Shown: positions 57,265 to 64,000 of the stretch, piece after piece
Numbering within the stretch: position 1 is the stretch's first letter
Layout of the letters: every line of letters starts with the position of its first letter
Assembly (NCBI RefSeq): GCF_946887195.1
Contig: NZ_CAMPKE010000008.1
Span: 1 to 64,000, forward strand
DNA: 64,000 nt
DNA from: an uncultured Halomonas sp.
GTDB taxonomy: Bacteria > Pseudomonadota > Gammaproteobacteria > Pseudomonadales > Halomonadaceae
Reading direction: 5' to 3'
Program-made: the position numbers and the translations under genes
The notes under the pieces: model-generated
What the model was told of the DNA's origin: nothing
What the model saw: the letters and a program-made list of their open reading frames with translations, nothing else
The model's database searches: none

Positions 57265-57465
57265 TCAGGAGATGCTGGTTTCGCTACCTTCCAACTCGCG
57301 GAACTTGTCCAGCAAACCACTCAGGCGACGCTCCCACTCTTGGTGCTCCTGCTTGAGACGAGCGTTCTCCTCGCGAAGCTCCTCAGCCTCCATCTTGAGT
57401 ATTTCGAGTGACTCGACCGCGTTGGTCACCTTCTGTTCGAGCTGATTGAAGAGTTCGATGCTCAT
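57265..57465 (-). CDS. zapB: ZapB-like cell division coiled-coil protein
   Basis: A 66-residue protein that is almost one coiled coil: LFNQLEQKVTNAVESLEILK and EELREENARLKQEHQEWERR. This matches ZapB (E. coli 81 residues), which joins ZapA and MatP to the Z ring. AGGAGAATACG precedes the ATG at 57465. It is 68 bases before rsmD on the same strand. Confidence 0.85.
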   Translation of the reverse strand: MSIELFNQLEQKVTNAVESLEILKMEAEELREENARLKQEHQEWERRLSGLLDKFRELEGSETSIS

Positions 57466-57533
57466 CGTATTCTCCTGACTGTCCGTGTGGTGTGGTTGCC
57501 TGGCAGCCGCCAGCGTACGCCGAGCCCAAAGGC

Positions 57534-58154
57534 TCAGCAAGCGTCGCCGGGCGGCGACGCGAGGCGCCGATAGAGCCGCCCGTGAGTGTCCCCGGCGCGA
57601 ACCTCGCGATGCAGCATCCAGCCTGTCGGTACCGTGGGGGTGAGCTCCGCTTCGGTTTCGAGATAGACCCATGCATCGTCGGCGAGCCAGCCTCGGCTCT
57701 CCAGCAATTCGCAGGCCGGCGCGGCGAGCCCTTGGCGAAATGGCGGATCGAGAAAGGCAATATCGAAAGGCGTCGCCGGGCCGCTCAGAAAATCGCTGAC
57801 GTCGCGAGACATGACGCTGCCGGTCGCACCGAGCGTACTCAGATTGGCTTCGATGGCGCGGGCGACGGCGGGCTCGGCTTCGATGAAATGTGCGTCGACA
57901 GCGCCGCGCGATAGCGCTTCGAGCCCCAGCGCGCCGGTGCCGGCGAATAGATCGAGCACCCGGCGACCGGTAAGCTCGAAGGCCAGCCAATTGAACAGGG
58001 TTTCGCGCACCCGGTCGGGTGTCGGGCGCAGGCCGGGGCTGTCGGGCACCGTCAATTGGCGACGGCGAAACCGCCCACCGATGATACGCAGCTTGCCGCT
58101 GCCATTGCCGGAAGCGCGGTGCGAGCGGGGAGAGGAGGAGCGACGTCGATTCAT
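57534..58154 (-). CDS. rsmD: 16S rRNA (guanine-966-N2)-methyltransferase RsmD
   Basis: A 206-residue Rossmann methyltransferase: RIIGGRFRRRQLTVPDSPGL at about 23-42, RPTPDRVRETLFNWL, S-adenosylmethionine loop LDLFAGTGALGLEALSRG, and catalytic FLDPPFRQG. It methylates G966 of 16S rRNA. The first about 20 residues are Arg/Ser-rich. It is divergent from ftsY, the conserved arrangement. Confidence 0.95.
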   Translation of the reverse strand: MNRRRSSSPRSHRASGNGSGKLRIIGGRFRRRQLTVPDSPGLRPTPDRVRETLFNWLAFELTGRRVLDLFAGTGALGLEALSRGAVDAHFIEAEPAVARAIEANLSTLGATGSVMSRDVSDFLSGPATPFDIAFLDPPFRQGLAAPACELLESRGWLADDAWVYLETEAELTPTVPTGWMLHREVRAGDTHGRLYRRLASPPGDAC

Positions 58155-58301
58155 GATCGGCGGATTGTACGCGCGCCTTATCCACAGTGGTAGCGCACAG
58201 TGATAGGATAAGTCGCGACACGAATGAAAACTGCTTGCGCTAGGCTCGGCGCCTTTTCGTCGTGTGTCTTTATCTTTAGCACCCAGGATCAGAACTCGCC
58301 C

Positions 58302-59759
58302 ATGTTTGGTTTTTTCAAGCGCAAGAAACATCAGCAGCCCGACCAGCCGGAAGCGCCGGAGCAGGTCGACGACGCGGGGGATCGTGAATCCGACCCGGCG
58401 GTGCACGACGTCGATCCCGAGACCCGGCAAGCCACCGAATACTCCCCCGACGATCTCGAACGCGCTGCCGCTCGCGAGGCGCTCGATGGCGATCTGGCGC
58501 CGGGCGAGGCGCATAGCGCGCTCGACGAGACGCCGGTGGACACACCGCATGAAGCGCTCGCCGATGAGGTGCGTCGCCCCGAGGCCGAGGCATTGGATGA
58601 CAACGGCATCGATACGGTGCCCGCATCGAACGACGGCATGGAAACCGAGAAGGAGAACGTGCTGTCGGAGGCCGCCGATGAGGCGCACGAAGAGGTTCTT
58701 CGCGGCGAGGCGATCGAGGAAGCCTCGTTGGCCGATGAAATCGCTGCCGATGAATTGACCGCGACGGAGGCGATCACCGCCAGCGAGGAGCCGGGCGAAG
58801 ATACGCTCGAGGCGCCCAAACGCGGCTGGTTTGCGCGTATTCGCTCGGGGCTGGGCAAGACCCGCGCCAACCTGACCGATGGCATCGCCGATCTGTTCCT
58901 GGGCAAGAAGCAGATCGACGACGAATTGATGGAGGATCTCGAGACGCAGCTGTTGTTGGCCGATGTCGGTATCGAGGCCACCACCGAGATCATCGACAAT
59001 CTCTCGGCACGCGTCTCGCGCAAGGAACTCAACGAACCGCAGGCGCTATACCGTGCGCTGCAGGACGAACTGGCCGAGTTGCTTGCGCCGGTGTCCACGC
59101 CGCTGGCGCTGCTGGCCAAGGGCGAGGGGCCGTTCGTCATCCTGATGGTCGGCGTCAACGGCGTGGGCAAGACCACCACCATCGGCAAGCTGACCAAACG
59201 CTTTCAGGCCGAAGGCCGCAGCGTGATGCTGGCTGCCGGCGATACCTTTCGCGCCGCGGCGGTTGAGCAGCTGAAAGTGTGGGGCGAGCGCAACAAGGTG
59301 CCGGTAGTGGCGCAGCACACCGGTGCCGATAGCGCTTCTGTCATCTATGACGCGCTGGCCGCGGCCAAGGCGCGCGGCGTCGATGTACTGATCGCCGACA
59401 CCGCCGGGCGGCTGCATAACAAGAGCCACTTGATGGAGGAGCTCAAGAAGGTGCGCCGGGTCATGGCCAAGCTCGACGAGGCCGCGCCCCATGAGGTGAT
59501 GCTGGTGCTCGATGCCGGCACCGGCCAGAACGCGCTGTCCCAGGCGAGTACCTTCAACGAGGCGATACCGATCACCGGCATTACCCTGACCAAGCTCGAC
59601 GGCACCGCCAAGGGCGGGATCATCTTCGCTCTGGCCAAGCAGTTGGGCACGCCGATTCGTTTCATCGGCATCGGCGAATCCCTCGACGATCTGCGGCCTT
59701 TCACCGCCGGTGACTTCGTCGGCGCATTGTTCGCTCGCGACGACGAGCACGCTGGATGA
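58302..59759 (+). CDS. ftsY: signal recognition particle receptor FtsY
   Basis: A 485-residue SRP GTPase receptor. N-terminal membrane-targeting FGFFKRKKH, an acidic A domain (about 20-165, Glu/Asp/Ala-rich), then the NG domain with GVNGVGKTTTIGKL, DTAGRLHNKSHLM, TKLDGTAKGG and GIGESLDDLRPF. It docks ribosome-SRP complexes at the membrane with Ffh. Start ATG 58302; an upstream in-frame ATG at 58224 is in divergent promoter DNA. Its stop overlaps ftsE (ATGA). Confidence 0.97.
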   Translation: MFGFFKRKKHQQPDQPEAPEQVDDAGDRESDPAVHDVDPETRQATEYSPDDLERAAAREALDGDLAPGEAHSALDETPVDTPHEALADEVRRPEAEALDDNGIDTVPASNDGMETEKENVLSEAADEAHEEVLRGEAIEEASLADEIAADELTATEAITASEEPGEDTLEAPKRGWFARIRSGLGKTRANLTDGIADLFLGKKQIDDELMEDLETQLLLADVGIEATTEIIDNLSARVSRKELNEPQALYRALQDELAELLAPVSTPLALLAKGEGPFVILMVGVNGVGKTTTIGKLTKRFQAEGRSVMLAAGDTFRAAAVEQLKVWGERNKVPVVAQHTGADSASVIYDALAAAKARGVDVLIADTAGRLHNKSHLMEELKKVRRVMAKLDEAAPHEVMLVLDAGTGQNALSQASTFNEAIPITGITLTKLDGTAKGGIIFALAKQLGTPIRFIGIGESLDDLRPFTAGDFVGALFARDDEHAG

Positions 59760-60436
59760 TCGCTTTCGAACACGTCGGCAAGCGTTATGGCGGTCGTTTC
59801 GAAGCACTTGCCGGTCTCGATTTCCAGGTACGGCGCGGCGAAATGGTCTTTCTCACCGGGCATTCCGGCGCCGGCAAGAGTTCGCTGTTGCGCCTGATCA
59901 TGCGTCTGGAGCGCCCATCGCGTGGGCGTGTACTGGTCGCCGGACACGATATCGACCGCCTGCATGCGAGTCAGGTGCCTTTCTATCGTCGTCAGATCGG
60001 TGTGGTCTTCCAGGACCATCAACTGCTGCTCGATCGCAGCGTTTTCGCCAACGTGGCGCTGCCACTGGAAATTCAGGGCGTCGAACCGCGCGAGGCGGCA
60101 CGCCGGGTGCGTGCGGCGCTCGAAAAGGTCGGCCTGCTGCACCGCGAGAAGGCGCTGCCCATCGAGCTCTCCAGCGGCGAACAGCAGCGTATCGGCATTG
60201 CGCGCGCGGTGGTCAACAAGCCCGCGTTGCTGCTCGCCGACGAGCCGACCGGCAATCTCGATCCGCAACTCTCCGCCGATATCATGCGCCTGTTCGAGGA
60301 TTTCAATCGCATCGGTACCACGGTGATGATCGCCAGCCACGATCTGGCGCTGATTGCGCGGCTGCGTCACCGCGTGCTGCGCCTGCGCGATGGGCGTCTG
60401 ATCGCCGACGAGCATGCTCATGAGGTGGCTCGATGA
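59756..60436 (+). CDS. ftsE: cell division ATP-binding protein FtsE
   Basis: A 226-residue ABC ATPase: Walker A TGHSGAGKSSLL, signature LSSGEQQRIGIARA (E in place of G in the LSGGQ motif), Walker B LLLADEPTGNLD. With FtsX it activates periplasmic amidases at the septum. It overlaps ftsY and ftsX by 4 bases each, forming one translationally coupled unit. Confidence 0.97.
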   Translation: MIAFEHVGKRYGGRFEALAGLDFQVRRGEMVFLTGHSGAGKSSLLRLIMRLERPSRGRVLVAGHDIDRLHASQVPFYRRQIGVVFQDHQLLLDRSVFANVALPLEIQGVEPREAARRVRAALEKVGLLHREKALPIELSSGEQQRIGIARAVVNKPALLLADEPTGNLDPQLSADIMRLFEDFNRIGTTVMIASHDLALIARLRHRVLRLRDGRLIADEHAHEVAR

Positions 60437-61428
60437 GCGATCGTCAAACCACCCCGACGCCGCAAGGCGGGGCGCGTCGTCGCGGTGCGCATAGCCAACG
60501 CACCGGGCTCGATAGCCGCGCGCGCGCCTGGGCACGCCACCATCGCGCCATGGCCAAGGACAGCGCGGGGCGGCTGGTTCGCCATCCGCTGGCCAGCCTG
60601 TTGACCATGCTCGCCATCGGCATTGCGCTGGTGCTGCCGTGTGGGCTGTGGCTGACGCTGGATAGCGCCCGGTTGCTCGATTCCCAACTCGAAGAGAGCG
60701 CCACACTGACGGTCTACCTGGCCTCCTCGCTGGGCGAGCGCGAGGCCATGACGATTGCCGAAACGTTGCGTGCGCATCCTGAGGTCGACAGCGCGCGACT
60801 GGTGACCGCCGCCGAGGGTATGGCCGAGTTCCAGCAGGTGCTGGGGCTCGACGATGCGCTGGCGCGACTCGACGATAATCCGCTGCCGGCGAGCGTGGTG
60901 ATCACGCCGCTGGATCCGGCGCCGGAGGCGGTGCGCGATCTGGCCGGGCAACTGCAGAGTGTCAGAGGCGTCGACGAGGTACGCCTCGATCTGGCCTGGC
61001 TCGAGCGTTTGCGGCGCCTCGCCGAGTTGGGTCAGCGGTTGACGCTGGCGCTCGCGGCGCTGTTCGGCCTTGGCGTGTTGTTGATCGTCGGCAATACCAT
61101 TCGGCTGGCGGTGGAGAGTCGTCGCAAGGAGATCGAGGTGGTCACGCTGATCGGCGCGACACATGCTTTCGTGCGCCGGCCTTTTCTGTATAGCGGCGCC
61201 TGGTACGGGCTCGGCGGGGGGCTTTTGGCATGGGCGCTGCTGAGCCTTGGCGGACAATGGTTGTCGGCGCCCGTGCAGGCGCTTGCCCAGAGTTATGGGG
61301 CGCATTTCGCCATACCGGGATTGGGGCTGGGCGGCTCGGCAATCCTGCTGCTTTCGAGTACACTATTGGGCTGGCTAGGTAGTTGGATAGCGGTGAGCCG
61401 TCATCTCTCACAGATACGACCACGCTAG
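60433..61428 (+). CDS. ftsX: cell division permease-like protein FtsX
   Basis: A 331-residue membrane protein with four segments (about 54-75, 200-220, 250-275, 298-320) and a periplasmic domain after the first. The ERVLRHP-like block near RLVRHPLASLLTMLAIGIAL and VESRRKEIEVVTLIGATHAF are FtsX features. It transmits the FtsE ATPase cycle to the amidase activators outside. It is followed by rpoH, the usual order. Confidence 0.96.
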   Translation: MSDRQTTPTPQGGARRRGAHSQRTGLDSRARAWARHHRAMAKDSAGRLVRHPLASLLTMLAIGIALVLPCGLWLTLDSARLLDSQLEESATLTVYLASSLGEREAMTIAETLRAHPEVDSARLVTAAEGMAEFQQVLGLDDALARLDDNPLPASVVITPLDPAPEAVRDLAGQLQSVRGVDEVRLDLAWLERLRRLAELGQRLTLALAALFGLGVLLIVGNTIRLAVESRRKEIEVVTLIGATHAFVRRPFLYSGAWYGLGGGLLAWALLSLGGQWLSAPVQALAQSYGAHFAIPGLGLGGSAILLLSSTLLGWLGSWIAVSRHLSQIRPR

Positions 61429-61644
61429 GCTTCAAGGCCGTACAGGGCTATGCATCAGGACCATGAAAGTGGGTTTGCATGAACGTCGAACTTCCATCTA
61501 CGCTAGTGGTCTGAGTCATGTCACGAACAGGTTAGACTGATAAGTTATTATTGTTGAGACGCGTTATTCAGGACGAATCGACCGGGGTTGAGTCCCGTCA
61601 ATGGGGTTCGTCACGTTTATTGGGCAACATGGAGACATTCCTGC

Positions 61645-62511
61645 ATGAGCACCAGTCTTCAGCCTATTGGCCATTTGTCACCGGGCCAGGATCTGAACGG
61701 TTACATTCGAGCGGTCAATCGTATTGCCGTATTGACCGCCGAGGAAGAACACGAACTGGCGTTGCGCCTGACCGAAGAGAGCGATCTCGAGGCCGCGCGG
61801 CGCCTGGTCATGGCGCATCTACGTTTCGTGGTGCACATCGCGCGCAGTTATTCCGGTTACGGGCTGCCGCAGGCCGATCTGATCCAGGAAGGCAATGTCG
61901 GCTTGATGAAGGCAGTCAAGCGCTTCGACCCGCATCAGGGCGTGCGTCTGGTGTCCTTCGCCGTGCATTGGATCAAGGCCGAGATTCACGAATTCGTACT
62001 GCGCAACTGGCGTATCGTCAAGATCGCCACCACCAAGGCCCAGCGCAAGTTGTTCTTCAACCTGCGCGGCGCCAAGAAGCGCCTGGGTTGGCTCAACAGT
62101 AACGAAGTCGATGCCATCGCCAAGGATCTCGACGTCAAGCCCGAAGTCGTGCGCCAGATGGAAGGCCGCTTGACGGCGTTCGATGCCGGCTTCGATGCTT
62201 CGCCCTCCGAGGAGGACGATCAGGGCTATCAGGCACCGGTGCACTACCTTGAAGACGGTCGCTACGACCCTGCTATTCAGGCCGAGGATAGCGACTGGGA
62301 AGAGGATTCCACGCAGCGGTTGCAGAACGCGCTAGCGACGCTGGACGAGCGTTCGCGGGATATCCTGCAGAGCCGTTGGCTGGCCGAGAGCAAAGCGACG
62401 TTGCATGAACTGGCCGATGTCTACGGCGTTTCCGCCGAGCGCATTCGCCAGTTGGAAAAGAACGCGATGAAGAAGATTCGCCTGCAATTGGACGATTCGC
62501 TGGTGGCGTAG
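61645..62511 (+). CDS. rpoH: heat-shock sigma factor RpoH (sigma-32)
   Basis: A 288-residue sigma factor. Region 2 has [20 protein letters not shown] and [19 protein letters not shown], followed by the RpoH box QRKLFFNLR, which separates it from other sigma factors; region 4 ends in [20 protein letters not shown]. It directs heat-shock transcription and is controlled by DnaK and FtsH. ATG 61645. No typical sigma-24 promoter could be picked with confidence in the 215-base gap before it. Confidence 0.97.
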   Translation: MSTSLQPIGHLSPGQDLNGYIRAVNRIAVLTAEEEHELALRLTEESDLEAARRLVMAHLRFVVHIARSYSGYGLPQADLIQEGNVGLMKAVKRFDPHQGVRLVSFAVHWIKAEIHEFVLRNWRIVKIATTKAQRKLFFNLRGAKKRLGWLNSNEVDAIAKDLDVKPEVVRQMEGRLTAFDAGFDASPSEEDDQGYQAPVHYLEDGRYDPAIQAEDSDWEEDSTQRLQNALATLDERSRDILQSRWLAESKATLHELADVYGVSAERIRQLEKNAMKKIRLQLDDSLVA

Positions 62512-62549
62512 TATCCCGCTAGATGCTTGAAGAAGATGTTTGAAGAAAA

Positions 62550-62586
62550 AGCGGCGCCCGGTGACAAGCCGGGCGCCGCTCTTTTT
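62550..62586. terminator. terminator after rpoH, probably also for slmA
   Basis: AGCGGCGCCCGG (62550-62561) pairs perfectly with CCGGGCGCCGCT (62569-62580), followed by CTTTTT; an A run precedes the stem, giving T in the other direction. Confidence 0.9.
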
Positions 62587-62752
62587 ATGTTGGCTCCGGA
62601 GATACGCTACGGAACTGCTGGATAAATTGACGAACGGAATGAAGCACAAGGAGCCCGGAGCACAGAAGAAAAGACATAACATATAGTTAGGCTTTTCTTC
62701 GAGCACCGCGTGACACAGTGATTCGTCCGTGCAGGCATTTATGCAGTAGTTC

Positions 62753-63370
62753 TTAGGCTCGCGCCGCCCTGGCGACCGGCACCATCAACTCCCTGGCGAG
62801 CAACTGCCACTGTTCGTCCCAGTGCGCGGTGGGCAGACGTTTGAAATCGCTGCGCACGTACTGGCCGATACGCCCTTCGGCATAGGCCAATAACAGATTG
62901 GCCGCCGAGGAGACCGGTAGCGTGGGCCGCAGGCCTTCGTGTATTTCGGCTTCGCGCAGGAGCTGCTTGAGCTGCGTTTCCAGACGTTCGAACAACTGAT
63001 TCATGCGCGTGCGCAAACGCGCCGTTTCGCCAGTCAGCGCATCGCCGTTGAGTAGTCGGCACAGGCCGGGGTTCTTCTCGGCGAAGCCCAGCAGCAGCAT
63101 GAGGATATGCTGGCAGCGCGGCAGGGCCGTGGGGGTTTCGTCGAGAATGCGGCGAATGCGCTCGAACAGACTCTCCTCGATGAATTCGATCAGTCCCTCG
63201 AACATGCGCGCCTTGCTGGGAAAATGGCGATATAGCGCCGCCTCGGAGACGCCGACCTGACGGGCCAGCGAGGCCGTGGTGATCCGCTTGCCGCTATCTT
63301 CCTCGAGCATCAGCGCCAGCGCCTGGAGAATCTGCTCCCGGCGGCTCTGCTTGGTTGTCGCCTGCGTCAT
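62753..63370 (-). CDS. slmA: nucleoid occlusion factor SlmA
   Basis: A 205-residue TetR-fold protein. The N-terminal helix-turn-helix reads [24 protein letters not shown] (about 30-53), followed by [17 protein letters not shown] and the C-terminal [12 protein letters not shown], all SlmA features. It binds SBS DNA sites and blocks FtsZ over the nucleoid, complementing minCDE at 16.5-18.3 kb. Located next to argB as in other gammaproteobacteria. Confidence 0.93.
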   Translation of the reverse strand: MTQATTKQSRREQILQALALMLEEDSGKRITTASLARQVGVSEAALYRHFPSKARMFEGLIEFIEESLFERIRRILDETPTALPRCQHILMLLLGFAEKNPGLCRLLNGDALTGETARLRTRMNQLFERLETQLKQLLREAEIHEGLRPTLPVSSAANLLLAYAEGRIGQYVRSDFKRLPTAHWDEQWQLLARELMVPVARAARA

Positions 63371-63453
63371 GTCGTTCTTCTAATAATATTTTATGGTGAT
63401 GCCAATCCTACTGGCGGGCCCCTGCCGGGGCAAACCGCAAACACCGCTCGAAG

Positions 63454-64000
<547 letters not shown>

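Overview
The window (64 kb, GC-rich) reads as an ordinary chromosomal segment of a halophilic gammaproteobacterium of the Halomonas/Chromohalobacter type. Support: a gammaproteobacterial core gene order (corB-ypjD-ffh-rpsP-rimM-trmD-rplS; xerD-dsbC-hom-thrC-recJ; minCDE; prfB-lysS; rsmD-ftsY-ftsE-ftsX-rpoH; slmA-argB), an acetoacetyl-CoA reductase of polyhydroxyalkanoate synthesis, and strongly acidic proteins. No prophage, IS transposase, CRISPR array or secondary-metabolite cluster was seen. The genus is inference; it was not tested by alignment.

Layout. 1-80: 3' end of a 5S rRNA and its terminator, i.e. the end of an rrn operon. 0.2-11.2 kb: small metabolic and stress genes (acidic lipoprotein, Tim44-like protein, yaaA, tas, Sel1 protein, DEDDh exonuclease, quinone oxidoreductase, LOG-family protein, DUF501, ybaK, thioesterase, membrane protein, MalY/PatB aminotransferase, CnoX). 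11.3-12.6 kb: a DUF3750 gene running into a tandem array of fragments of the adjacent initiator tRNA gene. 12.6-19.8 kb: phaB, a large DUF349 protein, minCDE, sbcB. 19.9-28.3 kb: M16 lipoprotein protease with a catalytically dead-looking SRAP protein, a TetR regulator with an LplT-PlsC fusion, corB, ypjD. 28.4-32.7 kb: the ffh-rplS ribosome/SRP cluster, with ffh flanked by two inverted copies of a palindromic repeat. 32.8-40.1 kb: xerD, dsbC, hom, thrC, a GST and a RecJ-family nuclease, separated by copies of a second repeat family. 40.3-43.7 kb: VOC protein and a copper-efflux operon (MerR regulator, Cu+ ATPase, tiny membrane protein). 43.9-50.6 kb: FadL-type porin and an oligopeptide ABC transporter. 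50.9-57.2 kb: prfB (with its programmed frameshift), lysS, MFS exporter, BolA protein, a probable DNA polymerase III psi subunit, rimI. 57.3-64 kb: zapB, rsmD, ftsY-ftsE-ftsX, rpoH, slmA and the C-terminal part of argB.

Functionally, cell-division placement is unusually well represented (minCDE, zapB, ftsEX, slmA), as are co-translational membrane targeting (ffh, ftsY) and translation (rpsP, rimM, trmD, rplS, prfB, lysS, rimI, initiator tRNA). The least ordinary material is not a new operon but the intergenic DNA: the tRNA-derived array at 12.1-12.4 kb, the repeat pair around ffh, and four copies of a palindromic repeat at 35.9-45.5 kb. Among proteins, the SRAP homologue lacking all four active-site residues, the psi candidate next to rimI, and the 25-residue membrane protein coupled to the copper ATPase deserve a second look.
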